Assembly: GCA_021108215.1 (NCBI GenBank)
Contig: JAIORK010000039.1
Coordinates: 22,112-86,111 of the forward strand
Direction of reading: 5' to 3'
Source: a bacterium
GTDB lineage: Bacteria; Oederibacteriota; JAAXVQ01; JAUVAV01
Length of the DNA: 64,000 bases
Shown here: positions 44,822-54,049 of the stretch, one piece after another
Numbering within the stretch: the stretch's first letter is position 1
Layout: every line of letters starts with the position of its first letter
The notes under the pieces: model-generated
The model's database searches: none
Told to the model about the DNA's origin: nothing
What the model saw: the letters and a program-made list of their open reading frames with translations, nothing else
Made by a program: the position numbers and the translations under genes

Positions 44822-45229
44822 TTAATTTTCGCTTTTTTCCGGGTAGGTTACTAAAAATTTCCGCAACCGGCTTCTATCTTCCAGTTTCAAATCAATGAAT
44901 TGAATCCCTTGTAAATAGGTGCTGTTTGTAATGCTTTTATTCCAAACAACTTTTGCCAAAATAAAAGTTTTTGACCTCTTGCCTGGTTGCGCTCCCTCAG
45001 AGATTGCAACCTCTCCAGGAAGAAACAAGGTCAACATGAGCATCTGGTTTTCATCCAGCTTGTCGCTTGTATACATTGCCAAGCCACCAGCGCCGATGTC
45101 TTTTGTCGTGGTTGTTTGCAGGTTTGATTGGGAAGCTTTTTTAAGACATTGATAATGGAGTTTAATCTCAATCGAAAATCTCAAAAATCGACGTCTTTCC
45201 ATTTGGAATTCTGACAATTTATCTGTCAT
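44822..45229 (-). CDS. PilZ-domain protein
   Basis: The protein is 135 aa, starting at 45229 (MTDKLSEFQMERRRF) after GAGGGATGTTAAA. It is a PilZ domain with ERRRFLRFS (RxxxR) and KDIGAGGLAMY, where the Ser of DxSxxG is Gly, so c-di-GMP binding may be weakened. It continues with MLMLTLFLPGEVAI, ILAKVVWNKSI and LQGIQFIDLKLEDR. It is about 30% similar by eye to the PilZ protein at 42682, suggesting paralogues. It is a single gene between a terminator and repeats. Confidence 0.86.
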   Translation of the reverse strand: MTDKLSEFQMERRRFLRFSIEIKLHYQCLKKASQSNLQTTTTKDIGAGGLAMYTSDKLDENQMLMLTLFLPGEVAISEGAQPGKRSKTFILAKVVWNKSITNSTYLQGIQFIDLKLEDRSRLRKFLVTYPEKSEN

Positions 45230-45315
45230 TTTAACATCCCTCATAGTTCTTTTTATTATTAACAAATTATACTACACTTTTATGTCACAGTCAATTACCC
45301 CACCCTATATTTAAT

Positions 45316-45357
45316 AAAAAAGGACACCAAATATTTCAAACCCAGTGTCCTTTTTTT
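45316..45357. terminator. Bidirectional intrinsic terminator after phoU
   Basis: AAAAAAGGACAC pairs with GTGTCCTTTTTTT around a 17-base loop, so an RNA hairpin with a U-run forms on both strands. It ends the pst/phoU transcript (minus strand) and separates it from the PilZ gene. Confidence 0.85.
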
Positions 45358-45428
45358 ATCCCATTTATCAATGTTATATCACTATTCCGGGACATCACAA
45401 CGGTCAATACCAGGGCTTCACCCCACAA

Positions 45429-46097
45429 TCATTTGTCCAAGGTTATCTTTCGATGACGGATAATTTTACCCTCTATCATATACAGAACATCCTCTGCAAT
45501 ATTGGTGGCATAATCTGCAATTCTTTCTAAATTCCGGGAAACAGAAAGAAGTCGTATGAGACTCTCGGTATTTTCCGGTCCCTGCATGATTTCCTTGTGC
45601 ACCTGACCATACATTTCACGATTAATTGCATCCACTTCATCATCTGCCTGACACACCTCCTTGGATGTTGTCAGGTCCATATTCACCAATGCATCAATAC
45701 TCATTTTTACCATTGCTTTGGTTTTTCTCTGCATGGTATCAAAATCAAAAGGAAATGATATCGGTTTTGCCCGGCTTAAAAACGATCCGACCTCGGCAAT
45801 ATTGACCGCCAAATCACCAATACGCTCCAAATCATTGTTGATTTTTAAAATCGCAATAACATAGCGAAGATCAATAGCCACGGGTTGATGGAGCGCCAAT
45901 ATTTTCAAACACTCCTCCTCAACCTCCACTTCATTGGCATCGATCTCCTTGTCCACCTGAATAACCTCTTTAGCCAAGCGGGCATCACGTTTGCCAACGG
46001 ACAAAACCGCTTTTTCCAAATTTTGTTCAACCTTAGAACAGACACAGAGTATCTTTTTTTTCAATTTCTCAACTTCATGAATCATATGCATGGTCAT
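45429..46097 (-). CDS. phoU: Phosphate-transport regulator PhoU
   Basis: The protein is 222 aa, all helical, with the two-repeat PhoU fold and metal-binding patterns. Seen are IDKEIDANEVEVEEECLKIL-like (VDKEIDANEVEVEEE), LRYVIAILKINNDLERIGDLAVN, QADDEVDAINREMYGQ and LLSVSRNLERIADYATNIAEDV. It represses PhoR signalling when phosphate is plentiful, by linking PstSCAB to PhoR. AAGGAGGCCAAACC precedes the ATG at 46097, 12 bp after pstB. Confidence 0.96.
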   Translation of the reverse strand: MTMHMIHEVEKLKKKILCVCSKVEQNLEKAVLSVGKRDARLAKEVIQVDKEIDANEVEVEEECLKILALHQPVAIDLRYVIAILKINNDLERIGDLAVNIAEVGSFLSRAKPISFPFDFDTMQRKTKAMVKMSIDALVNMDLTTSKEVCQADDEVDAINREMYGQVHKEIMQGPENTESLIRLLSVSRNLERIADYATNIAEDVLYMIEGKIIRHRKITLDK

Positions 46098-46109
46098 GGT
46101 TTGGCCTCC

Positions 46110-46865
46110 TTAGCCGAATCGCCCGGTAATATAATCTTCTGTTTGTTTATGCTCCGGCTGAGTAAATATTTTCTGGGTCTTATCAAATTCAATCAACTTG
46201 CCTTCATAAAAAAAAGCGGTAAAATCAGAGACCCGAGCCGCTTGCTGCATATTATGGGTTACAATCACAATCGTATATTTTTCCCGCAACGTACCAATCA
46301 AGTCCTCAATTTTAGCGGTTGAACGCGGGTCCAACGCCGAGGCCGGTTCATCCATAAGCAGGATATCCGGATTAACCGCCATCGCACGCGCAATACAGAG
46401 CCGCTGCTGTTGACCACCGGATAATTCAAGCGCGCTGGTCCCGAGACGGTCCTTGACCTCTTCCCATAAACCCGCCCGCATCAAACTTCGCTCAACAACC
46501 TCTTCCAATATGTGTTTATCCCTGGTCCCATGTATTTTGGGACCATAGGTTATATTCTCATAAATCGATTTGGGGAAAGGATTGGACTTTTGAAAAACCA
46601 TTCCCACCCGCTTTCGCAAGTTGACCACATCCGTTTTGAAAGAATAGATGTCCTCGCCGTCAATCAGTACTTTTCCCGCGATCCGGGTATTATCGATAAT
46701 ATCATTCATCCGGTTGATCGTACGCAAAAAGGTCGACTTCCCGCAACCGGAAGGACCAATAAACGCGGTAACTTTCTGCGGTGCGATCTTTATATTAATA
46801 TCAAAGAGCGCCTGATTACTCCCATAATAAAAGTTCATATCTGAAACTGATATTTTACTTTCCAT
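46110..46865 (-). CDS. pstB: Phosphate ABC transporter ATP-binding protein PstB
   Basis: The protein is 251 aa. Walker [15 protein letters not shown]-loop region [16 protein letters not shown], signature [14 protein letters not shown], Walker [14 protein letters not shown] and switch IVTHNM are all intact. It energises high-affinity phosphate import with PstC and PstA. It is separated from pstA by 96 bp containing a nested palindromic repeat. Confidence 0.97.
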   Translation of the reverse strand: MESKISVSDMNFYYGSNQALFDINIKIAPQKVTAFIGPSGCGKSTFLRTINRMNDIIDNTRIAGKVLIDGEDIYSFKTDVVNLRKRVGMVFQKSNPFPKSIYENITYGPKIHGTRDKHILEEVVERSLMRAGLWEEVKDRLGTSALELSGGQQQRLCIARAMAVNPDILLMDEPASALDPRSTAKIEDLIGTLREKYTIVIVTHNMQQAARVSDFTAFFYEGKLIEFDKTQKIFTQPEHKQTEDYITGRFG

Positions 46866-46887
46866 AATAAAACTCCTTCAGTTCACC

Positions 46888-46954
46888 GGGCGAATACATC
46901 CAACATCCGGCATTCGCCGGACACGGTACGCCGGACAAGTAGCTTCGCCCCTAC
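46888..46954. repeat. Palindrome interrupted by a second repeat, in the pstA-pstB gap
   Basis: Outer parts (GGGCGAATA at 46888 and CTTCGCCCCTAC ending at 46954) look like the two halves of a GTAGGGGCGAAT-type 28-bp palindrome. Between them lie ~45 bp with CCGGCATTCGCCGG (46907-46920) and GTACGCCGGACAAGTAG. This suggests one repeat inserted into another. Confidence 0.6.
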
Positions 46955-46961
46955 TCAACTA

Positions 46962-47819
46962 TTACCATTTATATTTTTTCCTAAAATGAATTCTTAAAAA
47001 TATGGCAATCAGGTTCATGCCCAAAACCAAGGCAATCAAGACCAAAGCTGTCCCGTATTGCAAAGGTCTTACCAGGTCCATTTGATGATGCTGGGTTGCC
47101 AAAATAAATAAATGATAAGGCAATGCCATGACCTGATCAAAAACAGAATTAGGCAAGTGCGGAAGAAAAAATGCTGCGACCGTCAATAAAATCGGGGCTG
47201 TCTCCCCGGCCGCCCTGCCCACTCCTAAAATCGAACCGGTCATCATACCCGGCAACGCATAAGGCAGCACATTTTGATGGATCGTTTGCCATTTGGTTGC
47301 ACCCAAAGCCAAGCTGGCCTCACGAAATCCTTTGGGAACCGCGCGCAGTGATTCTTCACTGGAAACAATAATGGTGGGTAATATCATGCAGGCCAATGTC
47401 ATACTGCCGGCTGCAATTGAGGTCCCGAATCTAAAAAAAATAACAAAAATCCCCAGCCCAAATAAACCAAAAACAATGGACGGTACGCCTGCCAATGTCG
47501 CAATCGCCAGTCGGATGATCTTTGTAAAACGTCCGTAGCTGGCATATTCGGATAAATAAATCGCAGCGCCCATGCCCAGCGGCAGGGCAACCAGCAACGC
47601 ACCCGAAACCAGGTAAATCGTCCCTACAATTGCCGGCCAAATCCCTCCGCCGGTCCCACCGTCCTTGGGCGCACTGAACAAAAATTCCGGTGTGATCACA
47701 GGGATACCCTTAATAACAATATCAAAAATAATCCAACCCACCACGAAAATAACAAAATAGGTCACCAGGCGTAAGCACCAAACAACCCATTGCATCTGCT
47801 GCGGCTGATTCGTGCTCAT
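46962..47819 (-). CDS. pstA: Phosphate ABC transporter permease PstA
   Basis: The protein is 285 aa with six membrane helices (LVTYFVIFVVGWIIFDIVI, IVGTIYLVSGALLVALPLG and others). The permease EAA-type loop is EASLALGATKWQTIHQNVLP. Conserved features are GVPSIVFGLFG and VGRAAGETAPILLT. The start overlaps the pstC stop by four bases (ATGA). It forms the phosphate channel with PstC. Confidence 0.95.
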   Translation of the reverse strand: MSTNQPQQMQWVVWCLRLVTYFVIFVVGWIIFDIVIKGIPVITPEFLFSAPKDGGTGGGIWPAIVGTIYLVSGALLVALPLGMGAAIYLSEYASYGRFTKIIRLAIATLAGVPSIVFGLFGLGIFVIFFRFGTSIAAGSMTLACMILPTIIVSSEESLRAVPKGFREASLALGATKWQTIHQNVLPYALPGMMTGSILGVGRAAGETAPILLTVAAFFLPHLPNSVFDQVMALPYHLFILATQHHQMDLVRPLQYGTALVLIALVLGMNLIAIFLRIHFRKKYKW

Positions 47820-48688
47820 CGCTGGTACCCTTTCAACACTTTCATGGATATAAAATTAATAAAAAAGGTCATAAACAACAGGACAATACCGACCCAAAAC
47901 AGTGCCATATAATGCGTATCTCCAAATGCCACCTCGCCCATTTCTGCGGCAATGCAGGCTGTCATGGTACGGACCGACTCAAAAGGATTGACTGTTATTA
48001 AAGGCGCATTTCCCGTAACCATCAAAACCGCCATGGTCTCTCCAATCACGCGTCCCATCCCCAACATAATCGCCGCAATAATACCTGACATCGCCGCCGG
48101 TACCACCACCCGAAAAATCGTCTGAATTTTATTGGCACCCATGGCCATGGAAGCTTCCTTGTATGCTTTCGGAACGCTTTTAATGGCATCCTCTGAAATG
48201 GTAATAATCGTGGGAATGGACATCAAGGCCAACAGCAGGGCGCCGGTCAAGGCATTGAGTCCGGAACTCAAATCAAAAAGATGTTTAATCAGCGGGGACA
48301 AAACAACCAGTCCGAAAAAACCAATAACCACCGAAGGAATCCCGGCCAGCATTTCAATAAACGGTTTAACAATTTCGCGTTCCACCGGCGTGGCGATCTC
48401 TGCAATATAAATGGCCCCCAGCACACCGAATGGAATGGCAAATAAAGTGGCCAGCAAGGTCACCAACAAAGATCCGGTAATCAAAGGCAGCAATCCCCAG
48501 CGCTCTGCAATATAAGAGACCGGCTCCCAGCGCAGATCAAAAAACGCCCCAATGCCGGGATCAAGCACAAACGGCGCTGCTTCTTTAAACAAAAAAATAA
48601 AAATAAGGCCGACAATTAAAAGACTGGTTGAAGCGGCGCCAATCAAACCATATTTCATGATGCGGTCTTTCAATTCACTAGGTAGCAT
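47816..48688 (-). CDS. pstC: Phosphate ABC transporter permease PstC
   Basis: The protein is 290 aa, starting at 48688 (MLPSELKDRIMKYG); the frame extends 25 codons upstream through the intergenic hairpin region and is unlikely to be used. Six membrane helices are predicted. Motifs: GVLGAIYIAEIATP, GIPSVVIGFFGLVVLSP, KEASMAMGANKIQTIFRVVVP and GRVIGETMAVLMVTG. It follows pstS after 105 bp and couples translationally to pstA. Confidence 0.95.
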   Translation of the reverse strand: MLPSELKDRIMKYGLIGAASTSLLIVGLIFIFLFKEAAPFVLDPGIGAFFDLRWEPVSYIAERWGLLPLITGSLLVTLLATLFAIPFGVLGAIYIAEIATPVEREIVKPFIEMLAGIPSVVIGFFGLVVLSPLIKHLFDLSSGLNALTGALLLALMSIPTIITISEDAIKSVPKAYKEASMAMGANKIQTIFRVVVPAAMSGIIAAIMLGMGRVIGETMAVLMVTGNAPLITVNPFESVRTMTACIAAEMGEVAFGDTHYMALFWVGIVLLFMTFFINFISMKVLKGYQR

Positions 48689-48744
48689 GCCTATCGTGTT
48701 CCCCTTCTTTCGCAACGCTGCGCATAACTGTAACGCTGCAAAGC

Positions 48745-48781
48745 AACCGGGCAACGGGATCATGATCCCCGTTGCCCGGTT
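48745..48781 (-). promoter_or_regulatory. Strong hairpin between pstS and pstC
   Basis: AACCGGGCAACGGG...CCCCGTTGCCCGGTT forms a long stem (about 17 pairs with one bulge) around ATCATGAT. There is no long U-run after it. A stem in this position commonly protects the pstS part of the mRNA and lowers read-through into the permease genes. Confidence 0.65.
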
Positions 48782-48792
48782 ATCGTGTCCAA

Positions 48793-49632
48793 TTATTTAA
48801 TCGCAACAAAACCAAGATCATTAACGATTTTCTGACCTTCCACACTCATCACAAAATCCAGAAACGCCTTTACCTTCCCTGTGGGTTGGCCGTTGGTATA
48901 AAGATGCAATGGCCGGTTAATCACATAGGAGCTGTCCACCACGGTTGCTTGTGAAGGATAAACACCGGCTGATTTCTCATCCGCCTTAATTTCCAACCCC
49001 TTCACTTTATCTCCCGCCTCAGCCAGATAACCCAATCCAACATATCCGATTGTGTATTTATCCTCTGAGACTGACTGCACAATCGCAGAATTAGACGGCA
49101 TACGGCGGGCCCTCACTGAATAATCCATTTTTTCCAGGACTTTTTTCTGAAAAAAAGCATAGGTTCCTGAACTGGAGTCGCGGGAAAGCAGATCAATCTT
49201 CTTTTTTGTTCCACCCACCTGTTTCCATTTCTTATATTCACCAATATACATTTTCTTCAATTGCTTCATGCTGAGCGCATCCACTTTATTGGAAGGATGC
49301 ACAATTACGGCAATCCCATCACGCGCAACAATGTGCTCAATGATATCAATTCCCATACCTTTGCCCCTGTCCACTTCTTTGCCTTTGATTTTACGTGATG
49401 CGCACGCAACATCAGCCGTTCCATTTAAAAGCGCGGCAATGCCGGTACCGGACCCGCCCCCGGTGACCGCAACCTCCATACTCTGATTGGCAGCCATATA
49501 GGTCTCCGCCCATTTGGTGGCCAAGTGCACCATGGTGTCCGAACCTTTGACCTGCAAACTGTCTCCGGCAATGGCTGCTGTTCCCAATCCCATAAGCATG
49601 ATGCCAAATGCAATTCCCAGTAATTTTTTCAT
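48793..49632 (-). CDS. pstS: Phosphate-binding protein PstS
   Basis: The protein is 279 aa with a signal peptide (MKKLLGIAFGIMLMGLGTAA, cleaved near 22). Phosphate-binding features: VKGSDTMVHLATKWAETY, VTGGGSGTGIAALLNGTADV, LLSRDSSSGTYAFFQ and TIGYVGLGYL. The periplasmic receptor delivers phosphate to PstCA. GGAGGGTCTAAA precedes the ATG. A Pho-box-like repeat lies about 270 bp upstream. Confidence 0.95.
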   Translation of the reverse strand: MKKLLGIAFGIMLMGLGTAAIAGDSLQVKGSDTMVHLATKWAETYMAANQSMEVAVTGGGSGTGIAALLNGTADVACASRKIKGKEVDRGKGMGIDIIEHIVARDGIAVIVHPSNKVDALSMKQLKKMYIGEYKKWKQVGGTKKKIDLLSRDSSSGTYAFFQKKVLEKMDYSVRARRMPSNSAIVQSVSEDKYTIGYVGLGYLAEAGDKVKGLEIKADEKSAGVYPSQATVVDSSYVINRPLHLYTNGQPTGKVKAFLDFVMSVEGQKIVNDLGFVAIK

Positions 49633-49901
49633 TTTAGACCCTCCATTTTATTTGTTTTTTTATTCAAGCAAAATCAAAATCCAACTCCACCCTGCTCTCT
49701 GATATTAAAACAGATGAATCGCAGGACCGGCAGATTACACAGATTACGCCGATTTTAAAAAATTTAAATCATTTGCGGTTATATTTTGTCTTTTATATCT
49801 AATCCAAAAAATCCGTAAAATCTGTGGATCACGCCTTTGTTTTCAAACTTTTATAAAATATTTTTTATTAATTTAGATAATACTTTTTTATACAGCTCTA
49901 T

Positions 49902-49918
49902 TGTTAGATTCGTGTTAG
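49902..49918 (-). promoter_or_regulatory. Pho-box-like direct repeat upstream of pstS
   Basis: On the minus strand CTAACACgaatCTAACAA has two 7-mers 11 bp apart, the geometry of PhoB boxes. A -10-like TATAAA lies about 8 bp downstream. It is the only regulatory signal seen in the 306-bp gap between the porin and pstS; the rest is AT-rich and would be a long leader. Confidence 0.55.
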
Positions 49919-49938
49919 GAATCAATTTAATTTCCATA

Positions 49939-51063
49939 TTAATATTTAACCTTTAAATCAATCTGCAAACGATTATACTCCAGAGAAGAATAATCACCGG
50001 TGTTGGTGTCTTCATATTTATTGATAAAATATGTTGCACCGAGGGTGGTGTTGTCCCATATCGCATAGGCCGCAGCCAAAACAATACCGCTGCTGTCCAT
50101 GGCCCCGCCGGCAAAGTCGGAATCAGACCAAATAAACTGGTAGCCGTTGCCATATTTTTTATACATTGCTTTCACTTGATACGACCCGGCCTTTTTAGCT
50201 TTGCCGAACTGTGCGCCAAAAGCCATGGCGGAAACATCCACTGTTTCAGGGTCGCCGCTGGTTGATCCCTGCGGAACAACCTCATCGCCGGCCGCGCCGC
50301 CGTTTTGTGCATAGTGACCGAAAAGTTTTACTTTTTGCCCGACCAATTTAGCGCCCATTTCAAAAAACGCTTCACCCACATTAATATTTCTGCCATACGT
50401 GTTATAGGCATCGGTAATGGCATTCAAACCACCGCCAACCATCAGTTTGATGCCTCCAAATTTCATTTTGACACCTGCCTGACCGCTATAGCATAAACTA
50501 TCAATTTCCTTGCTTCTTTCATCCAACCAAAACCCACCCAGATTACTAAAAATTTCCACCGCCGCAATTGAATAAGAAAACTGCGCAGCCACACCTTCAG
50601 GCGTCACATCACCGTCCCACAGCAGTTGGGATTTACCGGGGTTGACCATAGGATTACTCATCTTGCCCAAAAGCGCGGTCACGATCGGGTCTTCCACACC
50701 AAAGAGCTTGCCTTCCGCATAAGCCTGGTCCAAATCAAACATCTTGTTGGCATATTCGCCGTCTAACGTTTGGTTGGTGGATTCAGTCCCCAGACCACCA
50801 GTGGCCAAACGGGCCTTCAATTTCCAGTTGTCGTTCACTTTGCCTTCCACTTTCAGGCGGAAGCGCACACGCTGCCGGTCGCGGATTTCATCATAGGTTT
50901 CAACATCCGTTCCCACAACCCGGTCCTTTTGTTTTACAATGTTCTCATGCCGGTAACGCAGATCCGCACCCAGCTTGACTTTGTCGTACCATTCACCTGC
51001 CACTGCCTGGCTTGTTGCCAGTAACATCACTCCCATTGCAATCAACATAACTTTCTTCGTCAT
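49939..51063 (-). CDS. Outer-membrane porin (putative-porin family), phosphate-regulon associated
   Basis: The protein is 374 aa, starting at 51063 (MTKKVMLIAMGVMLLATSQA, a signal peptide); GGAGG lies seven bases before. The mature protein is alternating amphipathic beta strands rich in Gly, Lys and Asp (VKLGADLRYRHENIV, RQRVRFRLKVEGKV, NWKLKARLATGG) and ends with aromatic Tyr (LQIDLKVKY), as outer-membrane barrels do. It resembles the putative-porin family (Porin_5-like). Location between pstS and phoR, with a Pho-box-like site upstream, suggests phosphate or anion uptake. Confidence 0.85.
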   Translation of the reverse strand: MTKKVMLIAMGVMLLATSQAVAGEWYDKVKLGADLRYRHENIVKQKDRVVGTDVETYDEIRDRQRVRFRLKVEGKVNDNWKLKARLATGGLGTESTNQTLDGEYANKMFDLDQAYAEGKLFGVEDPIVTALLGKMSNPMVNPGKSQLLWDGDVTPEGVAAQFSYSIAAVEIFSNLGGFWLDERSKEIDSLCYSGQAGVKMKFGGIKLMVGGGLNAITDAYNTYGRNINVGEAFFEMGAKLVGQKVKLFGHYAQNGGAAGDEVVPQGSTSGDPETVDVSAMAFGAQFGKAKKAGSYQVKAMYKKYGNGYQFIWSDSDFAGGAMDSSGIVLAAAYAIWDNTTLGATYFINKYEDTNTGDYSSLEYNRLQIDLKVKY

Positions 51064-51197
51064 TTCCATTCCTCCATTTTTTTTTATTTCTACACTGCTT
51101 TGAATGATTACTTCATCATGCTTTGTATCCGGGAGGCCACCTCCTGTCAGGATGATCTTCTGAAGCAGCGTTGTGGGTTCATTTCGTTGATACAGAT

Positions 51198-51226
51198 TTA
51201 CCAATCGCATGTTACGTTTTGATTAA
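51198..51226 (-). promoter_or_regulatory. Pho-box-like triple repeat upstream of the porin
   Basis: On the minus strand three 7-mers with 4-bp spacers (TTAATCA, GTAACAT, TTGGTAA) follow the 11-bp period of the phoB box at 54050-54078. It lies 135-163 bp before the porin ATG. The third unit is weak. Confidence 0.4.
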
Positions 51227-51368
51227 GCAGATGTTTTTTTTGAGTTATTCAACCGCAGCCGGACCTGGTGTTGGAAATATTAAAAAAACAGCAAAAAAAC
51301 TTGTACGTGTTATTAAACGAAGAAACTGCATGGGTGTGGACTGTAATTTTTTTTCAACTTTTGATTTA

Positions 51369-51501
51369 TTGCAGCATAGGAGTGAAACAATGGCACAGGT
51401 CTCAAACGATAGTAGGGAATGGTCGCGACCATTCCCTACTATCGTTTGACCGGGTTTCGTCGGGAAATGAGTTCCAATTTGACTTTTTCAGGAACGGCTA
51501 C
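51369..51501 (+). repeat. Dispersed element, copy C, with nested 28-bp palindrome
   Basis: It begins TTGCAGCATAGGAGTGAAAC and ends CAATTTGACTTTTTCAGGAA then CGGCTA. The GTAGGGAATGGTCG palindrome at 51412-51439 is flanked by CAAACGATA and TATCGTTTG, so the whole centre is a larger dyad. It lies in the 481-bp region between the porin and phoR, which holds no gene. Confidence 0.85.
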
Positions 51502-51544
51502 TTAATTTGGACAAAAATGTTATTCGCTGGAAGATAATTGTAGA

Positions 51545-53317
51545 TTATTCCGGCAGGGTTATTCTAAAACAGGTTCCTTTTTCAAGTGTGCTTTCCACCG
51601 CGATCTCACCACCATGTGCCTGAACAATGTGTTTCACAATTGCCAGCCCCAGTCCGGTCCCGCCCTCATCCCGGCTGCGTGATTTATCCACCCGGTAAAA
51701 CCGCTCAAAGATCCTTGGCAAATGTTCCCCGGCAATACCGCATCCGAAGTCCCGGACTTCGATAATATTTTTTTTCTTTTCCCGGCCGCCCTTGACAACC
51801 ACCGGTGTTTTCGAATTGCTGTACTTCACTGCATTTTCCAACAAATTAAACAAGGCCTGCTCAAAGAGCGGTTGATTCAAACCCGCCTGCATTTCTTTGG
51901 AAATGGAATTGTTTATGGAAACCTGCGTATCGCGGTAAGCACTCATACACGTCTGAATGCTGTTTTCCACCATCTCAAACACACCCGTCTTTTTCTTCTC
52001 CAGTTTATCAAAACCCAATTGTTCAATACGCGAGAGATCCAATAAATCTTCGATAATCGCATTCAAGCGGTGACTGTGTTTCTCTATTTTTTTAAGAAAT
52101 TTCTGCGTTTCATCCCGGGTAAGCTGTTTGTCATCCAACAATGTCTCAACAAACCCCTGTATTAGCGTAATGGGCGTCTTCAACTCATGCGAAACATTGG
52201 ATACAAATTCACGCCGTATCGTCTCGAGTCGGTGCAGCTGGGTAAAATCATTGAGAACAATAATCGCGCCATTGACGGTATTATTCGCCGCCTTAATTTT
52301 CGCCCCGGTCACACGCATCATTTTTTCGCCGTTTTTATAAAACTTTAATTCCGCGGTCGTGGATTCTTCAGAAACGAGCGTCAACGCGATAAACGCATGC
52401 AAAGAAGGGTCCCGAATAATTTCCTGTATTTTTTTCCCTACATCCCAATTGGGTTCCACTTCAAACAACTGCTTGGCCGACGAATTCATATAAACAACAT
52501 TTTCCCTGCCATCGACCGCCAAAACCCCTTCCGTCATCCCGGTTAAAATAGCCGCTTGTTCCTGACGCTGATGTTCGCTGGATTCAATTCTTTGTTTCAA
52601 TTGCACCGCCATCATATTGAGCGTATCTGCCAGGCTTTTAATCTCTTCCGAACCATCGGTATAGAGTTTATGCTCCAGATCGCCGGCCGCGTATTTTTCC
52701 GCCCCTTGTTTGATGGTCACCAGCGGCTTAATCATGCGCTGTGAGACCCAAAAGCTTATCGCCGCTGTCAAAATAATGATAAAGAATACACCCAGCAATA
52801 TTTTTTTATTCATTGCCAGCAGAGCTTGTTGCAATCCGTTCAACGGCAATGATGTCCTGACAAACCCCTGCAACACGCCATCCTCGCCGCGCAAAACAAT
52901 CGCGGTATACATCATATACTGTTTGAGCGAGTAGCTGTAGCGGTGCGAACTCCCAATGCCTTGTTTGCCTGCGCTGATGACCTCCGGACGGTCACCATGA
53001 TTTTCCAATTTAGCCGCATCTTCGTGCGAGTCCCCTGCAACCCGCCCATCCGGCAAAACAATGGTAATGCGCGTACCGGTTTCTTTCCCCATCGAAGTAA
53101 TCATCCGGTCCATTTCAGTGTACTTTTCCTGCTGTATCATCCGGCTCAACTGTCCGGCCAACAAGCGTGAACGCACGGTCAAATTATCGGCTGTATTTGA
53201 ATAATAAAACTGCTGGAAAATACTCAGGGCAATCCAAACAACTGCCAATACCGAAAAACCTACCAAAACCAGATGAGAAGTAAAAAGCTGCCAAAAAATC
53301 GATTTCCTTTTATACAC
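51545..53317 (-). CDS. phoR: Phosphate-sensing histidine kinase PhoR
   Basis: The protein is 590 aa with a GTG start at 53317 (GAGGAG six bases before). A membrane helix (~10-32) and a second (~170-192) flank an extracytoplasmic sensor region; HAMP follows (~192-245) and PAS (~255-345). HisKA has His377 (NVSHELKTPITLIQGF). The HATPase has LLENAVKYSN, DFGCGIAGEHLPRIFERFYR and GGTGLGLAIVKHIV. It phosphorylates PhoB under phosphate limitation. The start is three bases after phoB, so the two form one operon. The periplasmic domain is larger than in E. coli PhoR, resembling Gram-positive PhoR/WalK layouts. Confidence 0.92.
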   Translation of the reverse strand: MYKRKSIFWQLFTSHLVLVGFSVLAVVWIALSIFQQFYYSNTADNLTVRSRLLAGQLSRMIQQEKYTEMDRMITSMGKETGTRITIVLPDGRVAGDSHEDAAKLENHGDRPEVISAGKQGIGSSHRYSYSLKQYMMYTAIVLRGEDGVLQGFVRTSLPLNGLQQALLAMNKKILLGVFFIIILTAAISFWVSQRMIKPLVTIKQGAEKYAAGDLEHKLYTDGSEEIKSLADTLNMMAVQLKQRIESSEHQRQEQAAILTGMTEGVLAVDGRENVVYMNSSAKQLFEVEPNWDVGKKIQEIIRDPSLHAFIALTLVSEESTTAELKFYKNGEKMMRVTGAKIKAANNTVNGAIIVLNDFTQLHRLETIRREFVSNVSHELKTPITLIQGFVETLLDDKQLTRDETQKFLKKIEKHSHRLNAIIEDLLDLSRIEQLGFDKLEKKKTGVFEMVENSIQTCMSAYRDTQVSINNSISKEMQAGLNQPLFEQALFNLLENAVKYSNSKTPVVVKGGREKKKNIIEVRDFGCGIAGEHLPRIFERFYRVDKSRSRDEGGTGLGLAIVKHIVQAHGGEIAVESTLEKGTCFRITLPE

Positions 53318-53320
53318 GAT

Positions 53321-54019
53321 TTACTCCTCGAATTTATACCCGACACCTCTGACGGTATTGATATAGTCTCCGGCTTTCCCGAGTTTTTTGCGCAACCCGA
53401 CAATCTGGACATCAATGGAACGTTCGGTCACCGGATAGTCTTCTCCCTTGACCCCGTCCACAATCCGGCTGCGGGTAAATACCCAGCCCGGTTTCTGCGC
53501 CAAGAGTTGCAGGACTTTAAACTCTGTCATGGTTAACACAATTTTTTTATTTTTATACAGGACTTCATGACGGCCCGGATGGATGATAATGTCATGCACA
53601 CTAATTTTTCCGGACTCACGTTGTTTTTGTTGATCCGCTTTGCGCCGCAACACCGTCCGGATACGCGCTATAAGCACTTTGGGACTAAACGGTTTGGTAA
53701 TATAATCCTCAGCACCCAATTCCAATCCTGTGACAATATCCGTTTCTTCCCCTTTGGCGGAAAGCATGACCACGGGTATTTCCTCGGTTTTTGTCTCTTT
53801 TTTCAGATAGCGGCAAACATCCAGACCATCCATCTCCGGCAGCATCAGATCAAGCAAAATGATGACCGGCTGCTTGTTTTTGGCTTCCTGCAGCCCTTTT
53901 TCCCCATCATACGCCTGGATGACAGTGTATCCTTCCCGGGTAAGATTGTGGGCCACCAGTTCCTGAATATCTTCATCATCCTCAATAATAAGTACCTGTT
54001 TTTTTCTCATCTCATCCAT
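53321..54019 (-). CDS. phoB: Phosphate-regulon response regulator PhoB (OmpR family)
   Basis: The protein is 232 aa: receiver (~6-120: VLIIEDDEDIQELV, phospho-acceptor in LLDLMLPEMDGLDV, conserved Lys in YITKPFSPK) and winged-helix DNA-binding domain (~135-230: LTMTEFKVLQLLAQKPGWVFTR, VTERSIDVQIVGLRKKLG, VRGVGYKFEE). The ATG at 54019 has GGATGG upstream; ATG three codons later is an alternative. A three-unit Pho-box-like sequence upstream suggests autoregulation. Confidence 0.92.
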   Translation of the reverse strand: MDEMRKKQVLIIEDDEDIQELVAHNLTREGYTVIQAYDGEKGLQEAKNKQPVIILLDLMLPEMDGLDVCRYLKKETKTEEIPVVMLSAKGEETDIVTGLELGAEDYITKPFSPKVLIARIRTVLRRKADQQKQRESGKISVHDIIIHPGRHEVLYKNKKIVLTMTEFKVLQLLAQKPGWVFTRSRIVDGVKGEDYPVTERSIDVQIVGLRKKLGKAGDYINTVRGVGYKFEE

Positions 54020-54049
54020 CCTGTGGTTTTCAATTATTAAAGCCCATTA

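Noticed and set aside
51392..51450. Nineteen-codon ORF with a good Shine-Dalgarno sequence inside repeat copy C
   Set aside because: The other two element copies stop after eight or nine codons and the frame is mostly palindrome sequence, so it is not conserved.
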